Assembly (NCBI GenBank): GCA_022661535.1
Contig: JAKULF010000005.1
Location: forward strand, 5,518,001-5,582,000
Length of the DNA stretch: 64,000 nt
From: Eutypa lata
Taxonomy: Eukaryota > Ascomycota > Sordariomycetes > Xylariales > Diatrypaceae
Direction of reading: 5' to 3'
The position numbers and the translations under genes are program-made. How positions within the stretch are numbered: position 1 is the first letter of the stretch; each line of letters starts with the position of its first letter. This document shows, in pieces, positions 49,395 to 61,137 of this stretch. The notes under the pieces were generated by a model that was not told the origin of the DNA, ran no database searches, and worked only from the letters and a program-made list of their open reading frames with translations.

Positions 49395-52115
49395 ATGGCA
49401 CAAGACAGAATGACATTAGAAGACTGTATGCGATATCCTTGTCGTTGACCCCAGCGCAAGACCTTGGTGGAATCTCCAGAGTAATGGGCTAATAGACACC
49501 ACCTAGGGCTGGACGACCTCGGTGTACGATTCCTCATAAACCTCCCGCAAGAAGACCTCCGCGATATCGCCCGGTTTTGCTTTCAGATTGAGGAGGCGCA
49601 ATGGTTTTACGAGGATTTTATTAGACCTCTGGATCCCACCTTACCGTCCATGTCTCTCAAGTCCTTTAGTCTCAAGATGTTTCAACACTGCCCGCTCTTT
49701 TCCGCTTTTTCTCCTGATGATCATCTGAGGGCCTTTGAGCAGTTTATGGAATATAAGACTAGGGTCCCTGTGAGGGGAGCTATTATGCTCAACTCGGCTA
49801 TGGACTCGGCTGTTCTCGTAAAGGGTTACAAGAAGGGGGCAAGTTGGAGCTTCCCTCGAGGCAAGATCAACAAAGATGAACCGGATTTGGACTGCGCCAT
49901 TCGAGAAGTATATGAAGAGACGGGCTTTGACCTTCACGAGGCCAGGCTTGTTGAGCGCAACTTGCCTACCGACTACCTCGAGGTCACTCTGAAAGATCAG
50001 CAGGTCCGCTTATTCATTTTCCGAGACGTACCCCAAGAGACTTTCTTTGAACCGAAAACGCGCAAGGAGATTGGCGATATTAAATGGTACAAGCTCACAG
50101 ACCTGCCGGCTTACCGTAAGAGGAAAGTTGCCGGGAAAGCTCAGGGCAATGGTACAAATTCTAACGATAAATTCTATATGGTCGCGCCGTTTATGGTTCA
50201 GTTGCGACAGTGGATTCTGAAGCAGAGGAAGCTCGACCCTCGGACGGCGGCAAATGGTTCTAAAGGTCTCCATTCTGTAGTGCTCGAAGAAGAAGAGTTG
50301 ACGGAGGATAATATGCTAGACAAGCCAATTGTCGAGCAACCTGTTATCCTAGACGCGTCGGCTGAGTATATTGACAAAGCCACAAAGGAGCTCCGTGATG
50401 CTTTATTAGGCCCCTTTTCGGCAAGTCGACCCAAGGATGTTCCACCAAACTCACACTCGGACGCGGGACAGGCGATTTTGGGGCTTTTACGGAACTCTGG
50501 GGTGCCGGAAAATGGTCCAGGGCGTCCTGCTGGAGAGTCAAGCTGGAATGGAGACTTCAGCCGAGCTCCTCAACATCCTATTACTCCACTAGATCATATC
50601 TCGACGGAAGCTCCTCAACCTCACACCCCGCATCATCATCAACACGCTACTCATCGTATGCCCGTAAACACGTACGATCGACCACCATCGTTTCCCGTTG
50701 CCCCGAACGCAGACACTACATACATGCAGCACCGTCAATCTCGACCGGAGATCCAGATGACCACAGACCTAAGAGGCCTGCCAACTATCCAATTTGCCCC
50801 ACGCTATTACCAGGACAAGCCCCTGCAACTCTTACATCCTCAACCGCTACCACCTCAAGTCCAAGGAGATAAGCTCATCCAAAGCATGATGACTCCCCCG
50901 ATGATTCCAGACCCGAACGTACGGCCACCACCAAATGATGCACCACAGAACAGGCAGAACCCGGCTCAAGCGCATCAGCAGGGTCATGGACCGCATGGCG
51001 CCGTCCCCGCACCACATCAGTTGCCTGCACATTCGCTGAACTTGCTCAATGCTTTGAAAGGCGACAACCAAGGGGCAGCTCCTCATACATTCCAAGCCCC
51101 TTCAAACATGCAACAGGGCGCTACGACTACATCTACACAGTACCAGCAATCGTTCTTCAACACTGACCGGAGAGGCTCAGGAAACCAGAATGGACTTCAG
51201 GCCAGACCAGGTCATACGAATACCCTGGTCACAGACAAGGCTCAATATTCTCCTCAGAATTACTCGGTCTCTCCCAGAATACGATCACCCAATACATCGG
51301 ACAAGCATCGATCTGCATTGCTCGAGATGTTCAAAAAGGGCGAGTCTTCGGTGCCACAGAACCAGCTTGACGGTCAAAGCGCAGGCATGCTTTCGCCTCG
51401 GTCAGCGAAACCTAACGATGGCCAGAAACCAAATCAATCACCCACGACAGCTGAAACGCTGAGAACCGCTGCTCGGGAAAAGAAAGGACCTCTAGAGATG
51501 AACCCGGAGACTAATCTTCCCTATGGCGCTCTCTCTATCCTCTCACGGCCGCAATCAGGCAAGACGACAAATAGACGAGATTCGTCGACGCATAGACAAG
51601 ACATAGGTATCGGGCGAAGACACACGCCTATCAGTCCCTTGGCTAAAGGCTCGCCGAGCTACAACTCCATGCAAGGCCAGGTGTCAGATACACGCGGCCA
51701 GTGGTCATCTCAACCCCGGCCAAGCCTCGCGCAGGCTTATCCTTACGGTACTTCCCAAGGAACCGGGACCAGCCCCTTTTCGATGCTGCCAAGCCCTCCT
51801 GCGGCATCGACCTTCCCAATGCCTGGTATGCTCAAACCCCGGCAGGACTCGAGCTCGGAGCATAAGAACACTCTACTTTCTCTCTTTGGAAAGCAGAAAG
51901 CAGGGATGGAACAGCAAAGCAAAGGCAAGGAGGCGGCAGGAGCTGAGCTTTTCACAGGCGGGGCAGCGCCTAGGTCTCGAATGGCATCGGTCGCTTCAAG
52001 CCGCGGCGACGGATTAGCGGACAAGCCAACATCAAGGCGTGGGAGCCAGACGCCTCTGTCTCCCGCAGATAGGAACTTCCTGTTAGGATTCCTTGAAAAT
52101 AAGGCGAGGCAGTAG
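49395..52115 (+). CDS. DCP2: mRNA-decapping enzyme Dcp2
   Basis: Two exons, 49395-49425 and 49507-52115, total 879 aa. The first exon encodes only 'MAQDRMTLED' and splices in phase to 'WLDDLGVRFLINLPQEDL', the start of the all-helical N-terminal domain (Dcp2 box A, to about residue 95) that binds Dcp1. The Nudix box GKINKDEPDL...REVYEETG spans about 129-151 with the catalytic Glu residues. Box B-like sequence lies near 215-225. The long C-terminal half is disordered, rich in Pro/Gln/Ser, and carries several leucine-rich short motifs such as 'HSLNLLNALKG', 'SALLEMFKKGE', 'NTLLSLFGKQK' and 'NFLLGFLENK', which resemble the Edc3/Pat1-binding helices of fungal Dcp2. It removes m7GDP caps in cytoplasmic P-bodies. 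Confidence 0.95.
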
Positions 52116-52769
52116 TAGGAACGGGTGGGGGATATAACCAGAATTGGTGCATACATGGCTACAATGAGATATCCGGGTGGAATGAGGTAATGAAGGGTCG
52201 AGAGGGGGGTGGTGTGGATTTCGGGATCCTAAATTACTAACTACATTATATGACACAAATCATCCGCATAAAGGAGCGTATCTCAAATATACCTAAGTAC
52301 TTACTCATCTGTAAATAAAATTACACGGGAACCATCATGATTTAACCTAACAAGCTATTCATTCAACTATAGGCATAAGCTATAGCGCATCCGAAGTTAA
52401 AGTTTAGGGGCATGCTGGCGGGTGCCCCACCAACGGGGGCGGGGCGGAACGGGGCTAAGGACTAGGTATATATTGCAATTGGTATAACTATACCTAAGTA
52501 TCTAGCAGCTTTCATACATGACGCGTTGTTCCGCAACTGGCCCAGCTCCCCTAGCAGCCTAACTAGATGCCTACCTTTTAGTTGCCTTGAGTCACACATA
52601 CATGTACATACCTATTTGCGACCATCTGCCATAACCCAAAACAACAACATCCAGATACTTATCCTACATTTTGAACGTACGAATAGAGGAGCCTTTTGCC
52701 TACAAAACACCCAAAATTAGAACACGTGCCAACTGCAAAAAAACAAAAGCGAAAGCAAACTGAAGCAAC
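52116..52769. other. Intergenic, DCP2 to USE1
   Basis: 654 bp; 3' flank and USE1 promoter. A short C/G-rich patch lies near 52410-52455. No gene. Confidence 0.6.
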
Positions 52770-53974
52770 ATGGCACGGCTTACCCATGTGCCCATAGCGC
52801 CTCCTCGACGCTCCGTCTCCGATCCAAACACCTCCCTAACCGACCTGAACCGACTGCTAGCCCGGCTACAGCAGACAGTCCTACACGCCGACTCCGAGCG
52901 CGAGAAGCGGCTCCGGACGAGCGAGTACGAGCGGAACAAGGCGGGGATCGTACGTTTCACATTTGCCCTGTCTTTGCCTTTTGCCTTGCTTCGTCGCATA
53001 ATGATTAAAAATAGCCAATGGTGGTGCTAAACAAAACAAAATTCCAGAACCTAGAGTATGCCCGAACCCTCCTCACGAAGCTCGAGCAGGACGCCCTCGC
53101 CGTCAAGGTCCAGGCCCGCCGCCAGGAGCTCCAGGCCGACCTCGCCCGCAAGCGCGACGTCTTCGAGCAGCTGGCCGAGCGCTTGCGCGAGCTGGAGGAC
53201 CTGAGCGTGGATAGCGACGACGATAGCTCGGAGGGCGAGGATCTGGTAAGCGGCGGGGTCGTCGTCCACACGCCTAGCGGGAGTCCGGACTCGAGGCCCG
53301 CGGATCACGGACATACGCTGCTAGAGGAGGACGAGGAAGAGGGAGAGGATATGAGGAGGAGGAGGAGGAGGGAATACGCAGAAGAAGAAGCAGATGAGTC
53401 GACAATCTTGGCTGGACGGAGGAGTACGCGGTTTGGATCTACGGCTACTACACAAATACCACCGCCGATAATAACGACACAGCCAGCAGCCACGACGACG
53501 ACAACGACATCGCAAAACCTAAGGCCACGAGGACCCGCCGCTACCGCCGCAACACCAGCCCCAGACAAAGGAACAACAACAGCACTCCGCGAGCAACTCC
53601 TCGGCGGCGGCGGCGGCGGCAACACCACCACCACCACCACAACAACAGCGACAACGGAAGCGATACTGGACCACCACCGCGCGGAGCAAGACGCCCTGAC
53701 CGACTCGCTGGTGCGCATGGCGGCGTCCCTGAAGCAGTCGTCCCGGGCCTTCGCCACGTCCCTCGAGACGGAGAAGACGGTGCTGGACGCGGCGGGCGAG
53801 GGCCTGAGCCGCAACGAGACGGGGCTCGAGGCCGCGGCGCGCCGCATGGGCGCCCTGACCCGCATGGCGGAGGGCCGGGGCTGGTGGGGCCGCATCCTGC
53901 TCTACGCGTGGATCTTCGGGCTCATGGTCGTCGCTGTGCTGATTGTTTTCGTGTTGCCTAAGTTGAGGTTTTGA
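52770..53974 (+). CDS. USE1: SNARE protein Use1 (ER retrograde transport)
   Basis: Two exons, 52770-52949 and 53048-53974, total 368 aa. The N-terminal part 'LTDLNRLLARLQQTVL...SEYERNKAGINLEYARTLLTKLEQDA' is the conserved Use1 helical region. The C-terminal SNARE-type coiled coil ('RAEQDALTDSLVRMAASLKQSSRAF' onwards, quoted in parts) is followed by one transmembrane anchor near 340-364 ('LLYAWIFGLMVVAVLIVFV') and a short tail. The middle is acidic with Arg, Thr and Gly runs from trinucleotide repeats, longer than in most relatives. Use1 acts with Ufe1, Sec20 and Sec22 in Golgi-to-ER fusion at the ER. Confidence in family high; the low-complexity middle may vary in length. Confidence 0.88.
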
Positions 53975-55069
53975 AGAAGAGGAAGGGGAAATTTTAAAGA
54001 AGGAGAGAAAAAAAAGAAGGGGGGGGGGGGGTTAAGTGTCGGGGTCAGTATTTAAGTAATTAGGGGAATGAAAGGAAAGAAGTGGTGCTCCTAGACCCTG
54101 GTGTGAGGGAATAGGGGGGGGGGAGGAGGTAGAAGATGAAATGTATGGTTAGAAAGACGAATTAATCGGCTAGAAGGCGCAACGGTGGTGGATCTTGTCG
54201 TCGTTTGGTTCTGGAGGGGCGCAATGAAGTTATGACGATACCTATGTCCTGTACGGTTATGCATGTAGATAGATACACATACCCCTTGAGCACTGTCCCC
54301 TTTTTGCTAGTTTAACGAAATATTTATATCTACTACTACTACTACTACGACGACGACGACGACGACGACGACGACGTATTGTCTTGAGAAGAATATGGCC
54401 AAGAGGATCTCGGTTCAACTCCGAGGCTAAGTAGTTTCTCTTCCCTCCTCTCTCTCCAGCTCATCGCCACCAGACTACCTAGTGTAGCTACTCATATCAC
54501 CACTACCTCCCTCTTTCCAGGTAGCTATAGCATAATAATTAGACTGCATATATCTACAGCTACCACTAGCAGTTCATTCACCTGACAACTCCTAATCCAA
54601 ACCATATCTCAGAGAAATCTTCTTGTTAATAATACCGTGCATTGTAGGGTACCTAGCTAAAGATGAATGTAAGGTGTTAAATGAACCGCAGATTCTTTAT
54701 CAATAAACTGAAACGAGTTCGCACGAGCATATCGTCTACCCATTTACCCGGTATCGAGTAGTGTACCGCAGGTAGTTGTTAGGCCCCTAGGTAGGAGCAC
54801 CACCCACCCAGCCACCCACCCATCCAGCTTCAAATAGAAACAAATATACACCTCGAAATCATCGTAAATGCAACCTCACTAGCCCCTTCCTCCCTCCATC
54901 CACCCACCCACCCACCCACTAGATATCTGTTATACCCGTACGGTAGAAATGAAAACCATTAACTCCATTTAGGTATGCTTGAATTATTGGCAGAAACATG
55001 AAAGGAAAAATAAACGCGGAATAGTTTAATGAAAAGACAATCCATCCCAATCAAAGGGGGTGTTAAGTC
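53975..55069. other. Convergent 3' flanks with microsatellites
   Basis: 1.1 kb between converging genes, with poly-G runs near 54019-54030 and 54115-54122, an ACT/ACG array at 54333-54376 and CCCA runs near 54802-54831 and 54898-54919. No gene. Confidence 0.65.
54333..54376. repeat. Compound (TAC)n(GAC)n microsatellite
   Basis: About five TAC units followed directly by about nine GAC/ACG units, differing by one base per unit. Confidence 0.93.
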
Positions 55070-56734
55070 TCAAATCGCCTCCGCGAGCATCATGATTCTT
55101 GCATTTAGATCAGCATCCTCGTCTGGGCCGAGAGAACCAACATTGTCTTGCTGCGCAGAAGCGTTCTCCATGTTGGCGTCATCCTTGCCAACGCTCTCGG
55201 TCATGATGGCGCTGTGGTTATTGCGGTCCATGATACTAGGGCCGGTCGTCGTAGTCTCGTCCGCCATGGAAGCTGTCTGGTCAGGAGCAGAGGGCTCATT
55301 GTGATTGTCCTTGCCGTATGAATCTTCATCTCGGGGAATGAAGATGTTGGACCCGTCGCCGAAGATGGACGGCGGCTGGCCTCTGACGAGCCCAACGGGC
55401 TTTCCGCCGACCTGTGCGTATGCGTTCTGTCAGCTGGTATTCTTTCCTCGTCCACCACACACGGGTGGGTGGATCTTCGATATGCACTTGAAAGTTCCAA
55501 GGTGGTAAAGGAAGAAAATGAGGAAAGGGGGGCGATGAACTTTAAGCTCAGATGGGTCGGCAAGGAGAACTTACGGGAGGCTTGTACTGCCAGTACTTCT
55601 TGGGCTGCGACCCAGCCTTGACCAGGCGCTCATCCCAGTCGATCCCGGTCTTCTTTCTGAAGAAGCGCTTGAAGTGGTCGAACACGCGGTCGAAGAGGGC
55701 GGGCGCCTCCTCGGGATACCGGTGGATGGCCGGCTGGCTGTCACGCGGCTTGCTGTAGTACTTGGCCGTCATCTGGTAGTGATGTGGCTTTCCGTTGGAT
55801 TCCCAGATCTGATTTGACATGTATGTTAGAGACAATACGATACGCACAGAAACTCTAGAAGGGGAGAGGAAAGAGAGAGGTTCAGGAGGAGGATATAAGG
55901 CCATTGAAAATGGTGGTTACCTAGGTACGGTAGTGGACACGACCCAAGATGTCACCCAGCCCGGAATGGCACTTACACATATCTGGTACTTCTGCCCGAC
56001 GTTGCCGCTCTCTTCGTCGTTGCGGGTAAGTTCGATCTCGTAGCGGAAGAACGTGCTGTCACTATAGATGTGGTTGATATCTATACGGTAGGTAATGCCG
56101 TTCCTTCCACATCAGTAAGCTTCTCCCTCCGGATGATCCCCATTCTCATGGGCCCCTCGTTTCGAAATATGCACATCCGCATCCCCCGAACACCAAATGG
56201 CTACGTAATTGGAATAGAAATAAAGACAAATGGAGAGAGAGAGAGAGACGAAAAGATAAGGTGACATATAAGAACAGCACAACACAAAAAAAAAAACTCA
56301 CAATCATTCACAAGCCTCTTCCCCTTCTCGATGCCCCTCTCAGCCCTCTCATCGCGCTTCTTGCGCGCGTTCTCGCGCCTCTGCGCCTCCCGGAGCGAGT
56401 ACGGCTTCTCGGGCATGCGCTTCTTGTGGGTGATGGAGTCCTCGAGCCAGTCGGGCTTGACGATGTGCAGGCCTTTCATCTTCTTGGCCTTCTGCACGCG
56501 CGTGTTGTTCTTCTTCGGGTCTTGGAACTGCTCGGGCGTCGCTAGCACGTGCGTCGTCGCGTCGCTGTCGATGTCTCTCGAGAAGGCGCCGCCCCACGCC
56601 GTCGCCCATCGCTCTACGTCCCCTTCCTTCCACCCGTCTGGGCCCAGGTCGCTGCCGGCTAGGGCGATGGCGCACCCGGCGAGGATGGGCTTGGTGGCCG
56701 TTGGCTTGGCGGCTTTCTTTGCGCGGGGCGCCAT
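55070..56734 (-). CDS. BRCT and WGR domain protein, PARP-like without catalytic domain
   Basis: Four exons on the minus strand: 56302-56734, 55977-56080, 55575-55808 and 55070-55411, total 370 aa; introns of 221, 168 and 163 nt are long for this window. The N-terminus is basic (Lys/Ala/Pro), then a BRCT domain (about 15-115) with 'LAGCAIALAGS', 'DATTHVLATPEQF' and 'LHIVKPDWLEDS'. A charged linker leads to a WGR-type region (about 145-250): 'YSDSTFFRYEIEL', 'VGQKYQICIWESNGKPHHYQ' (quoted in part) and 'FFRKKTGIDWDER'. The protein ends in an acidic Ser/Asn-rich tail. BRCT plus WGR is the middle of PARP1-type proteins, but no PARP catalytic signature follows. Likely nuclear and DNA-damage related; inference. 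Confidence 0.82.
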
Positions 56735-57874
56735 GGTGTTGTGGTTGTGGTTTTGGTTGGGTGGTGGAGAGAGGATGTTGGTGGTAATGGTGTTGGTAGC
56801 TATGTCCCGAGGATATGGGGAAGGTGGTAACCGCGAGGGAATGTACGAGAGAGAGAAAGTTTGAAGGAGGTTGGTTTGTCAGTGTGATATGTTGGAGAGT
56901 GGTAGATTTCGAGTAACTGCCATGAGCTGACGGTAAAGAGGGGAGGCAAGTAGAGCATAAGACGTCTAATGAGTGAACTGATATATATGCTTAACCTACC
57001 TTGTCAAGGCAAAGAGGCAAGTAGAGTAGTTGGGTGTAGGTTATAGTAGGTAAATCTAAATGTTGAAGGGAAAGGTTATTCAAGGTTGTTGAAGTTATGT
57101 TGTTGAGGTCAAAGGGAAGGTGCCCTCCTACTCCAGCTATAGTAGCTTGAGAAGCTGGCTCAACTTCTCAGATTTCTCCGAAGAGAGAGAGGTGTGAGTG
57201 GTGTTAGATAGAAGATATTAAGACTGAATGCTCTTCAGATCAGTGGCCTTGTATTGAAATATTTTTAGTGCTGCTTGGGTAGGTCAGAGTCCACTGCCAA
57301 ACCAACTTATCTCCTTGCCAGGCTCTTGGAAAAATATGATCAAGGGCAAGTGTTTGTACACTGGCGAACGGTGGCGACTAGCTTGTAGATTTGGATGGTT
57401 GATAAATGACCTTGAATAAAAAGGAAGGAACCGTCAATTCTATATCGTGTGAATCTACGGGAAGTGTCAGTGTCTTGCTGTATCTAGCTTGTCAAGGGTA
57501 CAATAGTCGCTCTTCCTCCATAGAAAGATCGATCCTGAGGTTGACACCTGGAGCGTGGATCAAAATAAAAAAGCCAGAGTATCAGAGACAAATTCCATGG
57601 GTATCATATCATATCATTTTGCTATGCAAGAAAGACTTCTAGAAGCCTTAAACCTTCCCCTTTCCCTCCCTTCCTTCCCCGAATCCAACAAGAGATGAAG
57701 TCCCAAATGCAACCCCGTTTAACCAACTAACTACCTAACTATGCCACAAACAAAAAAAGAATGCCGCCGAATGTCATGTCTACCGCCGTAATCGTCCCCA
57801 TATCTCCCTACCCCTCACACTCCCCTTTTTGCGAGGGCTCTTGCTTGCTTGCTTGCTTACTCCCCCTTTCCTCC
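56735..57874. other. Intergenic, 1.1 kb
   Basis: Promoter of the BRCT/WGR gene and 3' flank of the next gene. No gene or notable repeat apart from short AGAG runs. Confidence 0.6.
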
Positions 57875-59392
57875 TTAGAAAAAAGTGCTCTTCTTCTTCA
57901 ACATACCCGGTCCATCCGAGCTCCCGCCCCTCCTCCTACCCTGCTTATGTGGCTGCTGCTGCTGCTGGCTCGAGGAGCCGGGCTGCGGAGACGGTGAATG
58001 AAACAGCCTGCTAAGCCCGCTTCCCAGGTGCGGTCGCGGCTCCGCACTCGACGGCCTAGGGGGAGGTGGAAATCCGTTATTGCTGTTACTGTTGGGTTGC
58101 AGGTTCTGCGTCGGGGAAAAACGAACACGACCACCACCGCCGCCGCCGCCACCGCCGCCGCCGCCGGATTCGGCAGCGTGTCGCGGGGGCAGCGACGGTC
58201 TGGGGCCGAAGTCCTGCCCCTCGACGCCGTACTCCTGACGGAGCCTCTCCGTCTCCTGCGCGACCTCGGCCTCGCGCTGCCGCCGGTCCTTCTCCTCCTG
58301 CTCTAGCAGCTTCTTGGTGCGCCTCTCCTCGGCGCGGTCCCGCCTCTCGCGCTCCTCGCGCTCCTCCTGCTCTACCATCGCCTTGAGGCGCCGCGTCTCG
58401 GCATCGATGGCGGCCTGGCCCCGTTGCTGCTTCTGCTGGCCGTTGGTGGGCGTAGAAGAAGAGGATGGAACCGCTTGCATTGCGGTGGTGGTGGTGGTGG
58501 GTGGGGGAGAGGTTGCTGCCCTGCCGTTGCCTAAGCCGCCCGACATGACGTGGCCTTGCGGGGTGGGCGAGCTCGATGTCCCCGCGACGGGGCGCGAGTT
58601 CTTGCGTTTGCTAGGGGCTGCTGCTGCTGCTGTGCCGGCTATGTTGAACGAGTCCCGGCCGGGGGAGAGGTAGATCTCGCGGATGACCTCGGCGCCCAGG
58701 AGGATGACGACCTCGAGGCCCTTGCGGTCCTCGACGTCGACGCGCTGCAGGTTGGGCTCGTAGATGGTGACGCTGTGCTCGCGGCCGTGCTTGAACATGG
58801 CGACGGTGATGTCCGGGTCCTTGCTCTTCTTGCCGTTGACCGACGTCCCCGTCATGTAGCACGTCATGTCCTTGGAGAACTTGCTGTCGCGCTTCCACTT
58901 GAACATGACCCTGGGGCCCAGGCTGGCGATCGCGTCGTCGCTCTGCTGGCGGTCGAGCTTCGACGCCGACGGCCGCCGGAAGCTCTGCTGCGGCATCTCG
59001 AACTCCCACGACTCCTTGCCGGTCCACGCGCTCTTCTCCCCCTTCACGGCGACTTGCTGGTCGGGGTTGTACAGCTGGATGGTGAAGCCGTCGGGTATCA
59101 GGGGAATGGGCGGTGGTGGGGCACCACCCTGGGCCCTTATCTCCGCAGCCGATAGCGTCGGCTGCTGGAATTCAGGCTCGATCAAAACTTCCCCGAATAT
59201 CACATCCTGGGCAACGGCGTCCCCTAGTGCCGATGCATATTTATTCTTAGACTGGGGAAGTGCAGGGTCGACTTTCTGGAACAGATACTCGGGCGCCGGT
59301 TCAGAGCCATTGTGAGTGAAATATAGGAAAGTCTTGAGTGTGTTGTCGGAGGATGGTTTGAAGAAGAAGGTGGGGAGATTTTCATCGAGCAT
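57875..59392 (-). CDS. Conserved fungal protein of unknown function
   Basis: Single exon, 505 aa, from ATG at 59392. The first 265 residues look conserved and folded: 'LPTFFFKPSSDNTLKTFLYFT', 'VAQDVIFGEVLIEPEFQQPTLS', 'IQLYNPDQQV', 'WEFEMPQQSFR', 'DLEVVILLGAEVIREIY'-like strand pairs, and 'DITVAMFKH'. I associate this N-terminal pattern with a protein present in most Pezizomycotina but without a known domain or role. The second half is low complexity: Ser/Pro/Thr-rich, then a Glu/Arg-rich predicted coiled coil (about 325-390), a run of 12 Gly, Pro/Ser/Asn and a Gln run, ending in a basic 'KKKSTFF'. No signal peptide or membrane segment. No function is proposed. Confidence 0.8.
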   Translation of the reverse strand: MLDENLPTFFFKPSSDNTLKTFLYFTHNGSEPAPEYLFQKVDPALPQSKNKYASALGDAVAQDVIFGEVLIEPEFQQPTLSAAEIRAQGGAPPPPIPLIPDGFTIQLYNPDQQVAVKGEKSAWTGKESWEFEMPQQSFRRPSASKLDRQQSDDAIASLGPRVMFKWKRDSKFSKDMTCYMTGTSVNGKKSKDPDITVAMFKHGREHSVTIYEPNLQRVDVEDRKGLEVVILLGAEVIREIYLSPGRDSFNIAGTAAAAAPSKRKNSRPVAGTSSSPTPQGHVMSGGLGNGRAATSPPPTTTTTAMQAVPSSSSTPTNGQQKQQRGQAAIDAETRRLKAMVEQEEREERERRDRAEERRTKKLLEQEEKDRRQREAEVAQETERLRQEYGVEGQDFGPRPSLPPRHAAESGGGGGGGGGGGGRVRFSPTQNLQPNSNSNNGFPPPPRPSSAEPRPHLGSGLSRLFHSPSPQPGSSSQQQQQPHKQGRRRGGSSDGPGMLKKKSTFF

Positions 59393-61137
59393 TTTGCCTG
59401 ACCTGTCTTATTCAAGGTGCGTTTTAGTGCGCGATTGGTAGGTAAAGAGCACCGATGTTTAACTAAGTATTCCCCTGCTATTCTGTAGTTTACCGATTAA
59501 TTATGTGGTCGCTGTAAACGAGTGGTATTCACTGAGAAGATATACACTATCGTGTATAATGTTGTGTTTGAATTAGGTTGTAGTCATCTGAAAGTGAGTG
59601 ACAATAACTAATTATAAGCTTCAGTTTAAGTATGTATAGAAAATCATCAGTCACAAGGACTAGCCAGGCTCCAAGATTCTGGGCAAAAGGTGGGATGACG
59701 AAAGCTTGCGAAGAGCGCGCGGAGCTTAGCTCGTCTATACTTTTAACGTCAGCACGGGTAGGCCAGTTATGCGATCATCCCAGTTGATTGACATGAGGCT
59801 GAGTTCTCGTTATAAGTAGAAACACATGCAACATCCACACTTCTAACTATGTATGTATGTACGTACTCTCTTTCTCTGATCAAGTAGGATCTTCAATCGA
59901 TATTGTTACTATTATTAACTCGACTTCTTTTTAGGTTGAGTTATTATTTCTGAAATCAACCCTTAGATTATGAGTTTTCACCTGTACAGTTTCCGAGATA
60001 ACAGCACTCCATGTGAATGGGAGCTGCATGTGATTGTTGCGTGCGGAAAAGAAGAGAACTGGCATGCGCATGGGAGATAGTTAGGGAAGGTTGGCTACCT
60101 ACGAAGTATGTACAATACATAACTAAGGAGCCAAGCCCAGAGCAGCGGGTCTTCGTCAGTGTCCTTGGTCCTTGCCAGCTGCCAGCCATTAGCATCTACT
60201 AATTTAGATAGGTACTTACAACGCAATGACTGCGTGCTGCGTGCGTAAGTGCTTTGCGCCCGCCGCCGGTTGTTGGAGGCTGTGTCGCGGCCCATTGTCT
60301 TTCCGTGATTGGAGCTGAGACATGATGAAGTCGAAAGTCCGATGGAAATGCGAAGCGAAGATTCTCTTCAGTTATAATATCTGCAATCCTTACTTATTTG
60401 TCCTTTCGCACCTACGTGATTTGAGAAGAATGCTGCATCGATCGCTGTAGTGATATTAACTAGAGCTATCTACATAATCAGACTTCATCATTTGCAAAGT
60501 TATTTGATGGTTATAATGAATGTAGAAATATGTAGGGGGAAAAACAAAATATGTTTGAATGCCGTGATCCTTCAAACAAAACCGTCTACCCAAAGGCGCT
60601 TACTATGTATGTAACATTCGGGGATGACCCCTTTTCGGAAGTGAGTTCTGAGCAGCACATAATGGAATATATAGTGCACTGGTTGAACGTATACGCAACC
60701 TTTGGACAGATATATATGTATATATATATACGTATATTTTCAAGCGTGTATATGTACAATATCGAGCTAATCGTCTGATGTTGTTTTTTGGTTTTGTTTT
60801 GCTTCGCACTCTAATTAATGTAAAAAACCCGTGTGCCCGACGATTCCTAACCCGAAGAGGAGGATCTGTTCGTTCGTCGCCAGAGAAAAAAAAAGTATTC
60901 TCACTCAGTTGTCCCGGTTTGTGCCCCGGTTAGAGCATGCATAACCGATCCTTTTTGTTTTGCTTCTTCCAACCCCCGAATGGCAAAACGATATACAACC
61001 AGGGTGATGAAGAATATAGTCTTTCCTACATCGCCCTTGGCTTTAACGTACATATCTCCTCGCCCCCTAGATAGACATCTCCTCGCCCTTAAAGATCTGT
61101 CTCCCTCTCTCCCGCTCTCTATCTCTCTTAACTCCGA
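59393..61137. other. 1.7-kb spacer
   Basis: No gene recognised. It holds a TA-rich stretch at about 60710-60740 and ATGT/ATGTATGT runs near 59849. Promoter of the upstream minus-strand gene and 3' flank of the next. Confidence 0.55.

Noticed and set aside
53305..53895. 196-codon antisense frame rich in Ser and Val
   Set aside because: Shadow of the low-complexity USE1 exon.
54409..54425. Perfect tRNA T-arm-like hairpin CTCGG-TTCAACT-CCGAG
   Set aside because: No A box, no pairing acceptor stem; the upstream sequence is a GAC microsatellite.
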